DNA from: Aphrophora alni | Taxonomy: Eukaryota; Arthropoda; Insecta; Hemiptera; Aphrophoridae | Assembly: GCA_963513935.1 (NCBI GenBank) | Contig: OY740776.1 | Location: forward strand, 14,371,819 to 14,435,818 | Length of the DNA: 64,000 bases | Reading direction: 5' to 3' | Shown: positions 12,601 to 22,045 of the stretch, piece by piece | Layout of the letters: each line of letters starts with the position of its first letter | Numbering within the stretch: the stretch's first letter is position 1 | The notes under the pieces: model-generated | What the model saw: only the letters and a program-made list of their open reading frames with translations | The model's database searches: none | What the model was told of the DNA's origin: nothing | Program-made: the position numbers and the translations under genes

Positions 12601-12640
12601 TTGTTTCATTTCAGATATGAAACAATATAGCTTAGAGCAA
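3496..12640 (-). CDS. GLUT/SLC2A-type facilitated sugar transporter, 5' half of gene
   Basis: Five coding exons on the minus strand join in phase (0, 0, 2, 1) and encode about 172 residues of a major facilitator sugar transporter, a membrane carrier that moves hexoses down their gradient. In order they give a His-rich N-terminus, TM1 with 'GSSIPLGYNIGVING' (compare the GLUT family GYNTGVIN block), the TM2 'NIGGIFGSI' block, 'LADHLGRKKS' (GLUT GR[RK] loop signature), 'ARLISGISSG', and 'PMYLLELSPLRLKGAMG' (GLUT PMY..E.SP...RG block, with K for R). The start ATG is at 12601; a splice acceptor at about 12642-12641 puts 39 bp of 5' UTR on the same exon, so an upstream non-coding exon is expected. 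Introns are 1.5-2.6 kb and hold transposons. The second half (TM5-12, PESPR and QLS motifs) was not found in 1-3495. The gene either continues past the window edge or is truncated. Confidence 0.85.
4210..4445. repeat. Decayed two-copy tandem repeat in intron 4
   Basis: Two adjacent units of roughly 115-120 bp share 'gacacaatttt/gacgcaatttc', 'tgtgttttaaaa.ag' and '(g/c)tgagttg' blocks in the same order and spacing. The units have diverged considerably. The short plus-strand reading frame that follows (4457-4657) has no recognised domain. Confidence 0.4.
4446..6151. other. Rest of transporter intron 4, nothing recognised
   Basis: AT-rich intronic sequence with homopolymer runs. No transposase block, RT block or terminal repeat was recognised. 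The plus-strand reading frame at 5207-5440 is low-complexity. Confidence 0.4.
6152..6276 (-). CDS. Sugar transporter exon 4 (TM3-TM4)
   Basis: This is a 125-bp exon with acceptor TTGCAG and donor GTAAGT, entering in phase 2 and leaving in phase 1. It completes the 'RKKS' signature and encodes TM3 plus 'LFTARLISGISSG', the counterpart of the family's LI.GRF..G...GL segment. The usual G of 'GR' is an A here. Confidence 0.85.
7052..7813. mobile_element. TIR element with subterminal iterons
   Basis: The element begins TGAGTAGCCCAGTT at 7052 and ends with its inverse, ...GGGCTACTCA, at 7813, flanked on both sides by TA. The terminal inverted repeats continue imperfectly for about 35 bp. Inside, a 'tggccg.ttttgtaa' iteron recurs at about 7254, 7291, 7312, 7606, 7638, 7691 and 7786, all in plus orientation, with one inverse in the left TIR near 7071. 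The minus-strand reading frames at 7137-7373 and 7574-7756 owe their repeated YKNG-like text to these iterons and match no transposase I know. It sits in transporter intron 3. The TA flanks fit Tc1/mariner-type integration, but the superfamily is not established. Confidence 0.6.
7907..8052 (-). CDS. Sugar transporter exon 3 (extracellular loop 1, TM2)
   Basis: This is a 146-bp exon with acceptor CTAG and donor GTAGTT, leaving phase 2. It encodes a loop with 'VIDEWAKSTM', then 'NIGGIFGSIMSLWLADHLG', matching the GLUT VGGMIGS..G.....GR region. The GR/RK pair is split by the intron. Confidence 0.85.
8341..8434 (+). mobile_element. LINE reverse transcriptase fragment
   Basis: The plus strand reads 'LLELDDRLSVNGLKLNVNKT' at about 8370-8430. 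It matches the conserved W...NGLKLN..KT block just after the catalytic YADD in CR1/Jockey-type RTs. It is cut at 8434 by the mariner/Tc1-like insertion that follows. The catalytic block itself is not visible upstream. Confidence 0.55.
8437..9140 (+). mobile_element. Deleted Tc1/mariner-like transposon with long TIRs
   Basis: The element begins CCGGGTGTTTCAAAATGAAT and ends with the near-perfect inverse; the inverted repeats stay recognisable for about 105 bp. TA dinucleotides flank both ends (8435-8436, 9141-9142). Inside is the C-terminal half of a DDE transposase: a degenerate Q.DGA.PH block near 8690, then 'WPPRSPDLTPCDFYLWGF' at about 8805-8860 and 'WEELAYSLDVCRVTN' near 8955-9000. A frameshift separates the first block from the rest, and the N-terminal DNA-binding region is gone. 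It is non-autonomous, and it interrupts an older LINE fragment. Confidence 0.85.
9143..9950. repeat. AT-rich sequence, probably LINE 3' tail
   Basis: This lies just downstream of the LINE RT fragment interrupted at 8434. It is extremely AT-rich with TATTTATT repeats and ends in an AATAAAAATATTAA-like segment near 9925. I infer it may be the 3' UTR and tail of that LINE; no coding block is visible. Confidence 0.25.
10420..10620 (-). repeat. Dispersed repeat, copy 1 (partner at 22960-23150)
   Basis: This sequence and 22960-23150 share an ordered set of blocks: 'aagaacataaaat', 'gagag.cctgat(a/g)ggaaagat(g/a)aaagagaa', and 'aaaaggtgtagatc..gcta'. On the minus strand the second copy gives an open reading frame containing 'SSLLSFPSSFSRI', but the frame is not kept in this copy. 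The family is unidentified. Confidence 0.5.
10688..10813 (-). CDS. Sugar transporter exon 2 (TM1)
   Basis: This is a 126-bp exon, phase 0 at both ends, with acceptor CCAG right of 10813 and donor GTAAGT at 10687. It encodes a His cluster (PHDHHHHKHK) followed by the first membrane helix with 'GSSIPLGYNIGVING', the diagnostic GLUT TM1 motif. A poly-His stretch right before TM1 is a local feature that I cannot assign to a function. Confidence 0.85.
11730..12064 (+). repeat. LINE-like 3' tail, copy 1 (relative of 36120-36530)
   Basis: This shares 'tatgcgcatgtaatgtttt' and 'aactattattt.a' type blocks with 36120-36530 and ends with 'gataataaagacaattgaatga', like the ending of a LINE 3' UTR with a short repeat tail. 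No coding sequence is left. It sits in transporter intron 1. Confidence 0.35.
12524..12640 (-). CDS. Sugar transporter exon 1 (5' UTR plus residues 1-26)
   Basis: Translation starts at 12601 with 'MDVEELPVHHGPMPSRVTHS' and runs to AAG|GTAATA at 12524, ending in phase 0. An upstream ATG at 12609 is in another frame and meets a stop soon, so 12601 is preferred. The acceptor TTTTCAG lies just right of 12640. The peptide is hydrophilic and His-rich, as expected for a cytosolic N-terminus. Confidence 0.75.
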
Positions 12641-12730
12641 CTGAAAATAATTTAATGAATTATAATAATACAATGTAGGACATTTAGTTTTATATTCATT
12701 GCAAATGTGCCCAAGTCACGATTAAAATAA

Positions 12731-12995
12731 CTAAAGTGTATTTCCGTCTCTGAGACTTAATTATGGTGTAGTAATTCTACTTACATTTTTGACGTGTTTT
12801 GGAAATATTTTCCATCCTCAGAATATTTCACTCATTGGAGGTTGTCACAATATTTGGAGGTTGAAATCATATTTATTGTGACGACCTCCAATGAGTGAAA
12901 TATTCTGAGGATGGAAAATATTTCCAAAACGCATCAAAAATGTAAGTAGAATTACTACACCATAATTATGTCACAGAGACGGAAATACACTTTAG
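12731..12995. repeat. Long foldback element (MITE-like)
   Basis: Two arms of about 110 bp, starting CTAAAGTGTATTTCCGTCTC on the left and ending with the inverse at 12995, are nearly identical. They are separated by about 45 bp, which themselves start and end with inverse 'gttgtcacaa'/'ttgtgacgac'. The right arm carries at 12905-12935 the CTGAGGA-hairpin-AAAAC-GC-ATC motif discussed in the findings. It lies upstream of exon 1, probably in a 5' UTR intron of the transporter. Confidence 0.8.
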
Positions 12996-13245
12996 ACATT
13001 TAGTTGATTTTTCTCTTTACAATTAAATTTTGGATGGTTTGGTCATTTTAACGGAATATTCATTTTTAATAACTGCTTATAATAGAATAGTCTACTTATT
13101 TTATTTTTAACTAACAAAGTATTGAATAAAAAAAGACCTCAACTTGTGATAAGGTACATCTTCTAATAATCTCGACTTATATAAAACGAAACATCTGTGT
13201 GTAAATTTAAAACTCTAATAGTGCTTATCCAATATTAATGCTATT

Positions 13246-13470
13246 TTATCTCCTACATAAGTACAATATCTGATCAGATTTTAGTCTTTGTTTGATGTCT
13301 CCTATAAATTTCCGCTGCAATAGGCCATAATGATTGCAGTGCTGAGATGTATTATTTGAAATTATGGACTTCAGAGCATTTCTTGCTAAACTAAGAGATA
13401 AACAGTTGAAAATAATATGCCCCAGTGTTTTGTTGGTAGCTCTGCTTATTCCACAGAATGGGAAATCCAC
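13246..13470 (-). mobile_element. LINE ORF2 3' end fragment
   Basis: A minus-strand open frame contains 'CGISRATNKTLGHIIFNC', matching the C......T..HI...C knuckle at the end of R1/I/Jockey-type LINE polyproteins, followed by a basic helical tail. It lacks an upstream C..C pair in good register, and no RT or RNase H precedes it, so it is a short dead fragment. Confidence 0.5.
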
Positions 13471-13581
13471 AAGAAGAATTCAATAGAGGTTTGTGTGGCT
13501 TTGCGTGACTTAAAATTTTCAACAATAACATATATCTTCTTACATATTTGTTTTAGCGATTCCGACTACTGATTAATAATT

Positions 13582-13788
13582 AGATATATTATAAGACTTA
13601 CCGTCACAATAGTCTATGTTTGTCTGTAGTTATATCACTACGGCCGTTTCGGCAGTTTAGTGATTTTAAACTAAGACAACGGTAATACCCGCATAACACT
13701 TGAAAATGGCTGAATAGCCGAAACGGCCGTAGTGATATAACTACAGACAAACATAGACTATTGTGACGGTAAGTCTTATAATATATCT
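13582..13788. repeat. Foldback element with GAAAC motif
   Basis: Arms of about 78 bp are nearly perfect inverses. They run from AGATATATTATAAG through 'cgtcacaatagtctatg' to 'ctacggccgtttcgg' on the left, mirrored on the right to 13788. The unpaired middle of about 50 bp ends in 'cttgaaaatggctgaatagc', and the right arm begins with CCGAAACGGCCGTA. Together they form the TTGAAAA-stem-GAAAC-GTA variant of the hammerhead-like motif (about 13700-13727). Confidence 0.8.
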
Positions 13789-14064
13789 TCTGCTAGATGA
13801 TTTAAATGTTAATTGGAACTGAAAACTTTTCAGAAATCTGTGCAGCATAGTTATACAATTTTTTGCAACAATTAGAAATAAATCCATATTATGCAGTATA
13901 TTTTTGACGTTTCAAAGAAAATATACATTTTGTTAATAACAAAGTTGGTACATAATTAAAACATATTTAAGAATTGAAAGAATTATTAAAACCTCTTTAC
14001 AGGTTCCAAATAAAGTTAGTTTTAATTTAAACACTGCTGTCTGCTGAAAATTTCAAACATATGA

Positions 14065-15498
14065 TGTAATAATTCAATAATTTGATGGGTGAATTTAAGA
14101 TTAATATGATAGTTACTTTTGTTCATCAAAAATGCCACACGTTGAGCGACATTTGTGACAATTCAAAAATTTAGCTGAAGTTACTTTTAATGTTATTAAT
14201 TTGTTAATTTGCTCGACTATAGGGCGCCAGGTTTGCTTTAGCATACCAATTTAGAAAAAAGAATGAATTTAATTATTTATAAGATCTCTGGGGTCGTAAG
14301 TTCTTTTCACAGTGTACTTACAGTGGATTTTGGTTTTTTAATGAGAACACTTTGGCTGAAATGTTACAAAGAAAACATTTATTAAACATTCAAAGAAACA
14401 TCCTACAAATATTATTAACCACAAAATCATATTATAAGTACTAGTTATCCTTTTTAGTTTCAATAACAAATTATGAATTTATATTTCCTTTATTTCTTTC
14501 TTTCAAATTAATTAATTTTATCTTTAAAAATGCTTCTACCAATAAAATTGTTGCAACAGGAATTTAATCTATGAATTTTTTAGTAACTTTGTAGTTCTAA
14601 AAGAAAAATGAAAAGATTCTATTTTCATTATTTAAAAACTTCATTTTACTATTATCTCTTCTAGTAATAATCTACTAAATTTTCTTTAAATAGATAAACA
14701 TTTACAAAACAATTAATTTAAAACATAATACAGGTTACTAATAAAACAGGTAATATATAGCGTCTATACCACAACGCCGATCTAAATAAAAAACATTGTC
14801 TGTGTCCGAATGGAAAACTGATGTCCTACACGTTGAAGTTCTACGGCTTGTAGAGGATTCTCCCTCGTTCAGAAGTTGTTTTCTCCAGTTGTTGAGAATA
14901 TTCATAACTCGCGTACATAAACTATTGTCTTTTACGTTCCCACGTTATTGTCTTTGAAACACGCTAAACATGGATTCTTAGATGCTTTCGATCTCTATTT
15001 GAGATAAAAAATCAAATGTACATTGTTCTAATAGAACCTAGAAACTCTTTCTACGATCTTATTTCTCCAAACACTGGATTATTACTTGAAAAACACAACC
15101 TGTCCATTTTAAGCGGTAAACTCAACTTTTAGAAAACACATCTTGTCCCTTCAATCGCTGGACTTCGACTTTTTTGAACACAACCTGTCACTCCTAACGC
15201 TGGACTTAGACTGAAGTTACCATGAGGCAAATTCTTACTTCCGAAAGCGTTCCTTCCGGTTACTGTTCACACATTTTACCGCACTGCCGTAAAATACAAA
15301 TAATTTACATTTTATAACAAACAAACTAAATTACATTAAAATTAAACATAATAATTCATACTGTTGTCTTGAAAATCCATTTTTCTTTTATTAATGACGT
15401 TACTAAATTTAAATTATTATTTGAATTTATTATCTCTTTGGCTTAACCGCGTCTTTTAAATGAGTCTATTTTAAAATCTGACTTTTCACATTGTCACA
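14065..15498 (-). repeat. Left LTR (3' LTR in element orientation)
   Basis: 1434 bp, starting TGTAATAATT and ending TTGTCACA. It is nearly identical to 20465-21898. Differences cluster in the 14850-15130 part and in A/T runs. The sequence just inside (15499 onward, 'aaaccccacaagg') reads on the minus strand as a short G-rich run, a weak candidate polypurine tract. Confidence 0.88.
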
Positions 15499-18400
15499 AA
15501 ACCCCACAAGGTTTGTATTTCAATACAGGTATTGGAATACAAAGCTTTTATATATATATATCAAATCGAAAAAAAAATATTAATGGATGTTCAAGACATT
15601 TCATTTCAGAAGCTAAGGACCTCATGAAAGAAAATAAGTATCCCTAGTATACTTAATTTAAGAAAGATTCTCTTTTCTTATAAAAACTAAAAAATCTATT
15701 TGCTAAAATCCTATTTCATTATTTTAATTTGTTAGCGTTATAATAACTCATTGTAAAAAAAATAATACGAATCAATTAGTGCTAAGTCTTATCTCTATTT
15801 ATACAATAGAACCCATCATCAGTTTCCTTTCCAACCTCGTTGGCTGAAACTTTCCATCAACATTTTTTGTTGACAGGATCCCGTCACTCAAAGCTTATCT
15901 CCCAGACATCTGTCTGTATATTTTCCTGCCATCTAGCATTTCCTTTCCCACACTTTATTTTTCTGCCAAGACGAAATTTCTACATCTTTTATAAAAATCT
16001 ACACCCATCTTTCACTATCAATCTGAATCATTTTTCAACTAAACGCAATTAAAATTTTAAAACTTCTCATTATTAATTAACATTTTTACGAAAATTATTT
16101 ATTTATTACTCAACATTGCTTCAATTCACCTTAAAACTTTTCAATTATCATCTTATATTATTACTCATTTTAATTTAAACCCAATAACTATTTATTCTTA
16201 CTTAAAATCTCAATTCTCTTTTGCCTTGCTGGGATAACATGTTAACTACTGATTTTATAATTACAAACTTCTCTTTTCTTCAACTAAAATTCAAAATATA
16301 ACATCATTATTATCAAAAAAAAATAAACTTACTTACAAAACTCATCTATTTATTTCAAAATTACCTCTTTACAATTGTTTCATCTTTCAGTATCCTATCT
16401 TAAAATTATTTCCATCTTATCTTTCATATTTTAATAATTCAAGTTGCATTAATCCCCAAACAAAATTCTTCATAATAAAAAAAAAACTCCTTATTATTTA
16501 CCTATATTTTACTTCATAAATAATCTCCTTACTTCAACGTAGCTTCCTTTAAAAATCATAATAATCGTCGTTTATCCGCAGAATTCCTTAAATCTCCCTT
16601 TATTTCATTAAAATCGTCGCATATTTCCTTTATTTCATTAAAATCGTCGTATATTTCCTTTATTTCATTAAAATCGTCGTATATTTCCTTTATTTCATCG
16701 CAGTACTCAAAAAACCTCTTAAAAACTAAAAATTTACCATTAATGCAACCTAACTACTTTTTTTATAAAAGTTTGTTAACAGAACAACTTCATTTTAAAT
16801 ACCACTTTACTCAACAATTCTGTAAAGTCATCATCTTCATATAAAACTCAAAAATCTCTCATTTAAATTACTTCTTATTAAAATCTTCTTAATCATCTAT
16901 TACTTGTATATAAAAACTTCAAAAAATAAAAAAAATTATCATTGCTTTCCCAGCTAACACCTTATTTCATCAAAATCCTTAGACACCTTTATCAAATAAC
17001 TTCTCACAATCATCTATTGTTTTAAATTCAAACATTATTTATTAAAAATCGTTAATTCTTTTATTTTATTTATAAATTTCATCAAAATCTTTCTTATTAT
17101 TGTTAATTTATTACTCCTTCCTTTAAAGAACAAAAACTTAACCTCCTTCATTCATTATTTAACATCAAAAAACTTAAAAAACTTAATTATTATCTGTCTT
17201 GGCAAAACTCACATAAATTCTCAAACTTTAAACAACTATTCTTCACATTCTCAAATCATAAATCACTTAAAACTAACAATTTTTTATCTCATATTATCTA
17301 ATAATCCTTAAAATTTATCAATGTCAAACATACAACTTATCGTTTTACAATTTAACATCTAATTACCTATCCTAATCAGCTAATCAACATTTTTACAATT
17401 TTATAAAACTTTTCGCTTCATTTCATAAATACCCTCCTTTTGTCACGTCCGATTTATTCTTGCATATGCAGATTGATCGCGTCTGCATACCCTACAATTT
17501 GTTTTCAATCAACATCTGTCTAAAATTTATTACATGAAGTTTTTTTTATGTAATAATGTCACACTTTTTTATGCATTTTTCTTCCTAACCTCTCCTACAA
17601 CAGTTCTTCTAACCGCCTACTTTATACCGTGCATACTTCTAATTGCTCTTTAGACTCTTACACAGAGTAACATGTTGTGATGTTGAAATGTGCAGTGGTT
17701 GAATACAATATCCCTACTTGATTCAAGATAAAGCCCAAAACACATCCCTATTTCACAACACGCCCTCTTATGCAGTCTCAGAATGCCTTATTCTTACGAA
17801 TAAAACATTCTATTTTGACTACACAAACGCCTACCTCCTCCCAAATGTTCATGTACTCCTTAAATGCATCTACACGAAGAAAATTTTAAAATTCATAAAA
17901 AATTTCATTTAAATCGTATCATCCGAAGTTGAAAAAATGTTTATTTTTTTTTTTTACCAAGTTTATTACTAGCATCGTCGATTTTCTGTTTATGTAATCC
18001 TTTCTAGATGTTATTATTCAAATTCAAAAAGAAAATTTTATTTTTTAAAATTTATTCTAAGTTCTTTACTTAAAAAATTTACCTTCAATACTATTAAAGT
18101 TATTTAAGTAATCTACTTTTGTTCTTGTTTACTTTATTTAAAGCCAATTATCCTTTATTTAAGTAAATTTTATTTGAAAACGCAAGTTAAATTAGAATTA
18201 TACGTCAAACGTTTTTTTTATTTTCCTAGACAGCATTTTGGTAACACCCTATATTTCGTCTCAATGTCATGCAAAGGAATTCTAGGCCTGGTTTAAGCAT
18301 AAACAAGTCCCCTCGATATGAGACAATCCTTATCTGTCTACTGATAAGACATGAAGACCTTTTGGTTCCAATACGATCTGCAAATGAATCTCAACTCTCT

Positions 18401-18856
18401 CTCGTCACATTTTATTGAATATTTAATATTGAATCTACCTACTTAATATTGAATATTTTTTCTTCAACACTAAACTGAATCTTTGCTTCGAACCAATCTG
18501 CTTTATCTTAACACGTAAAGTCAATATTTATCTTAGTATAAACAACACTCGGTTATTTACTAACAATCTTGCATCTTTCACTTAGCAAATACCTAAACGT
18601 TTCTAAATATTATTTCTTCTTAATCATACTAGCTTGGCATATAATTATTTTCTATATTTCTGTCTTAGCTTACAAAATTTATCAGTACACACAAATTATT
18701 AGTATTCATAACTCTTAATTATTTATTTTCAAACTTAAACTTACTTATTAACAAAATCTTAACTACTTTTTATTAATTATTTTAAAAATCAAGTCCGTGT
18801 GTTTATAAAATGTCCTTACATTTATTTATTCATTCCAAATTTCAATTGATTACAAC
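15499..18856 (-). other. LTR element interior, no pol recognised
   Basis: The plus strand is pyrimidine-rich (minus strand purine-rich), extremely AT-rich and without a long frame on the minus strand. Near 15790-16050 the minus strand has short in-frame stretches that could be leftovers of a polyprotein end, but I could not match them. Position 16591-16699 holds a 30-bp tandem array. Confidence 0.5.
16591..16699. repeat. 30-bp tandem array inside the LTR element
   Basis: The unit 'atatttcctttatttcatta' followed by 'aaatcgtcgt' is repeated in perfect 30-bp register at 16621, 16651 and 16681 (partial), with a slightly diverged first copy at 16591. Confidence 0.9.
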
Positions 18857-20188
18857 TCAATTATAAATTATATATTTTTTACGATGGTTCCCAAATTGGT
18901 GAAAGATTTTAAAATACATGATTTGATTTTTGTAAATATCTCTAGCGTTAAATACCTCTGTCCACATGGACAGTTTGTCTAGCCTATTCATCACAACAGA
19001 CCCTTTCCTAACAAAAGATCTCCCTTTGTTATTGTCTTGGAGTGTTGACAAAATACCTTTCTCTTTCTCCCTCTCAGGCATACCATCACCCCTCCTTCTC
19101 TCAAACAACTCAGAATCTACTGACCTAATTTCAACATCCGTTAGTTTAGGAATTCTAACCCCACCATTCTTATACATCATCACAAAGCCTTCTTTTACTA
19201 TCTCTACATTTTTAAACTTGTATTCAAAGCTACTCTTTTCCCAAAAACTTTTAATTATCTGTTCTTGTATTCTAAAAACATTTCTAAATTCTAACATCTT
19301 GTATTCTTCAAAATCTACAGTCTTATGGTAAACTCGTTTTTTAAGATAAACAGCTGATTCCTTTATCATAATATTATTTGTTTTTACCTTGTTCTTCAAA
19401 TTACTTATACCTATTCCAACCCCACCAAACATATTAATTTCAACATTATTTGCTGTTTCTAGATTTACCTTGTTACATGTTAGCCCATTATTTATCTTTT
19501 TAGCAATTTCTTGAACACAGTCATTCACACAATTGTCCTCTATTATTATCAAATCATTTGACATGTTATTTATTTCATCAAAACTGTTAATTTCAATTTC
19601 AGCTACTGCTTGATCTAAATTATTATCCATATTATTAATATTTTCTATCAAAACACCCTCTACACTATTAATCTGTTCAAATTCTACTTTTTTCTCACAA
19701 TAGCTTACTTCAATTTCTACTTTATTATTAGTTTCCATTACATTAATTTCCATTTTAAGATTCTGTTCTAATTTTACATAATCTGGTTTTAATTCAAGTT
19801 TGATCTGATCTAGCTTTTTATCCAAATTATCTAGTTTAACATTATTCTGTTCAATTTTGGTATTTAAATCTTCAAACTTATTACTCAAATCTTGCCTAAA
19901 TTCTAGATTATTCTGTTCAATTTTATTATTTGTTTCTAATCTACTTTGTTTAATATCATTACTTATACACTCAAATTTTTTGTCATTATCTCGTTTAAGT
20001 TCTAGATTATTCTGTTTTGTTTCTAAGCTACTTTGTTCAAATTTCTGATCAAATTTACTCATCAATTGCTCAAACATACTCTCCATTTTCTTATTTTGAT
20101 CATTATTTTCCCCATTCTTATCTATCCTAACCTGTTCAATTACACTAACCTGTTCATCCTTTAGATTATTATTATTAGTACCCTCCAT
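18857..20188 (-). CDS. 443-residue coiled-coil ORF of the LTR element (gag-like)
   Basis: This open frame runs from ATG at 20188 to 18857. Residues about 40-140 form a repetitive, heptad-like, Asn/Gln/Lys-rich coiled coil built from recurring 'IEQNNLE/SRLETN' units of roughly 15-18 residues. A low-complexity acidic Asn-rich middle follows (about 150-260), then a basic C-terminal third (about 290-443) with 'GGVRIPKLTDVEIRS' and 'ERRRGDGMPEREKEKG'. No zinc knuckle and no enzymatic motif is visible. Its position right after the 5' LTR and the coiled-coil N-terminus suggest a gag-like particle protein. Alternatively it may be a deletion fusion of gag with the end of an integrase region. The frame is intact while the rest of the interior is not, which suggests the protein is kept. 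I do not recognise the family. Confidence 0.6.
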   Translation of the reverse strand: MEGTNNNNLKDEQVSVIEQVRIDKNGENNDQNKKMESMFEQLMSKFDQKFEQSSLETKQNNLELKRDNDKKFECISNDIKQSRLETNNKIEQNNLEFRQDLSNKFEDLNTKIEQNNVKLDNLDKKLDQIKLELKPDYVKLEQNLKMEINVMETNNKVEIEVSYCEKKVEFEQINSVEGVLIENINNMDNNLDQAVAEIEINSFDEINNMSNDLIIIEDNCVNDCVQEIAKKINNGLTCNKVNLETANNVEINMFGGVGIGISNLKNKVKTNNIMIKESAVYLKKRVYHKTVDFEEYKMLEFRNVFRIQEQIIKSFWEKSSFEYKFKNVEIVKEGFVMMYKNGGVRIPKLTDVEIRSVDSELFERRRGDGMPEREKEKGILSTLQDNNKGRSFVRKGSVVMNRLDKLSMWTEVFNARDIYKNQIMYFKIFHQFGNHRKKYIIYN

Positions 20189-20464
20189 TTTAATTATTAT
20201 TATTATTAGTCTTTAGTTTTAAATTTAAATTTTAGTTACCTTTCATTACCCTAACCTGTTCACTATTATTAACAATTATTATTCCTGAACCCATTTAAAT
20301 TTATTTTACTTAACACAACAGAATCTATTGCTTAATCAACACAAATTTTTTTAAGAGAATCTTTCTTATTATTAATGATAGAGTCCTTACCTTGATTTTA
20401 AGTGTTCGCATTACCAAAATCACTGTTTATTTCGACCATAAACGCCCTCAGTTGAGGCGACATT

Positions 20465-21898
20465 TGTAATAATTCAATAATTTGATGGGTGAATTTAAGA
20501 TTAATATGATAGTTACTTTTGTTCATCAAAAATGCCACACGTTGAGCGACATTTGTGACAATTCAAAAATTTAGCTGAAGTTACTTTTAATGTTATTAAT
20601 TTGTTAATTTGCTCGACTATAGGGCGCCAGGTTTGCTTTAGCATACCAATTTAGAAAAAAGAATGAATTTAATTATTTATAAGATCTCTGGGGTCGTAAG
20701 TTCTTTTCACAGTGTACTTACAGTGGATTTTGGTTTTTTAATGAGAACACTTTGGCTGAAATGTTACAAAGAAAACATTTATTAAACATTCAAAGAAACA
20801 TCCTACAAATATTATTAACCACAAAATCATATTATAAATACTAGTTATCCTTTTAGTTTCAATAACTAATTATGAATTTATATTTCCTTTATTTCTTTCT
20901 TTCAAATTAATTAATTTTATCTTCAAAAATGCTTCTACAAATAAAATTGTTGCAACAGGAATTTAATCTATGAATTTTTTAGTAACTTTGTAGCTCTAAA
21001 AGAAAAATAAAAAGATTCTATTTTCATTATTTAAAAGTTTCATTTTTACTAGTATCTCTTCTAGTAATAATCTACTAAATTTTCTTTAAATAGATAAACA
21101 TTTACAAAAAATTAATTTAAAACATAATACAGGTTATTAATCAAACAGATAATATATAGCGTCTATACCACAACGCCGATCTAAATAAAAAACATTGTCT
21201 GTGTCCGAATGGAAAACTGATGTCCTACGAGTTGAAGTTCTACGGCTCGCAGTGGATTCTCCCTCGTTCAGAAATTGTTTTCTCAAGTTGTTGAGAATGT
21301 TCATAACTCGCGTATATAAATCATTGTCTTTTATGTTCCCGCGTTATTGTCATTGAAACACGCTAAATATGGATTTTTAAATACTTTCGATCACTATTTG
21401 AGATAAAAAATCAAATGTACATTGTTCTAACAGAACCTAGAAACTCTTTCTACGATCTTATCTCTCCAAACACTGGATTTTGACTTTTAAGAACACAACC
21501 TGTTCATTTTAAGCGGTTAACTCAACTCTTAGAAAACACATCTTGTCCCTTCAATCGCTGGACTTCGACTTTTTAGAACACAACCTGTCACTCCTAACGC
21601 TGGACTTAGACTGATGTTACCATGAGGCAAATTCCTACTTCCGAAAGCGTTCTTTCCGGTTACTGTTCACACATTTTACCGCACTGCCGTAAAATACAAA
21701 TAATTTACATTTTATAACAAACAAACTAAATTACATTAAAATTAAACATAATAATTCATACTGTTGTCTTGAAAATCCATTTTTCTTTTATAAATGACGT
21801 GACTAAATTTAAATTATTATTTGAATCTCTTATCTCTTTGGCTTAACCGCGTCTTTTAAATGAGTCTATATTAAAATCTGACTTTTCACATTGTCACA
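20465..21898 (-). repeat. Right LTR (5' LTR in element orientation)
   Basis: 1434 bp, the same length as the left copy, with the same TGTAATAATT start and TTGTCACA end and followed by the ATGA target duplicate. On the minus strand the sequence just after the LTR reads 'aatgtcgcctcaactgaggg'. This occupies the place of the primer binding site but lacks the usual leading TGG, and I could not assign a tRNA. Confidence 0.88.
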
Positions 21899-21944
21899 AT
21901 GATACATGAAATGTAGCCTGAACTGTGATCTTTCAATGTGCTAA

Positions 21945-22045
21945 GATACTGGGAGGTACTTTGGCTCAGTGGGGGAATGTATGGTTTGGTTTGTTGGGTA
22001 TGGTTTGACTACCCATTTAAACACACTTTAAATTGTTTGCAAATC
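21945..22045 (+). repeat. Possible tRNA-derived SINE head
   Basis: TGGCTCAGTGGG at 21962 fits a pol III box A, and GGTTTGACTACCC at 22002-22014 resembles box B (GGTTCGANNCC) about 40 bp downstream, the spacing seen in tRNAs and tRNA-derived SINEs. No cloverleaf is evident and the 3' end is not defined. Confidence 0.3.

Larger units (their letters stand above)
14065..21898 (-). mobile_element. Complete non-autonomous LTR retrotransposon
   Basis: Two direct repeats of 1434 bp (14065-15498 and 20465-21898) bound a 4966-bp interior. The unit starts TGTAATAATT and ends TTGTCACA (TG..CA on either strand), and the whole is flanked by the 4-bp duplication ATGA (14061-14064 and 21899-21902). This is what LTR retrotransposon integration leaves, and 4 bp fits Ty3/gypsy-like integrases. 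The only long ORF, on the minus strand (20188-18857), starts about 280 bp inside the right LTR, so I orient the element on minus with 5' LTR = 20465-21898. No protease, RT, RNase H or integrase block was recognised in the remaining 3.4 kb. By eye the LTRs differ at roughly fifty positions, so insertion is fairly recent. It must depend on enzymes from another element. Confidence 0.88.

Noticed and set aside
18966..19331. Plus-strand 121-residue frame
   Set aside because: Antisense shadow of the 443-residue ORF of the LTR element.
14065..21898. Segmental duplication flanking a unique gene
   Set aside because: The TG..CA ends, equal 1434-bp length and 4-bp target duplication are those of LTRs.
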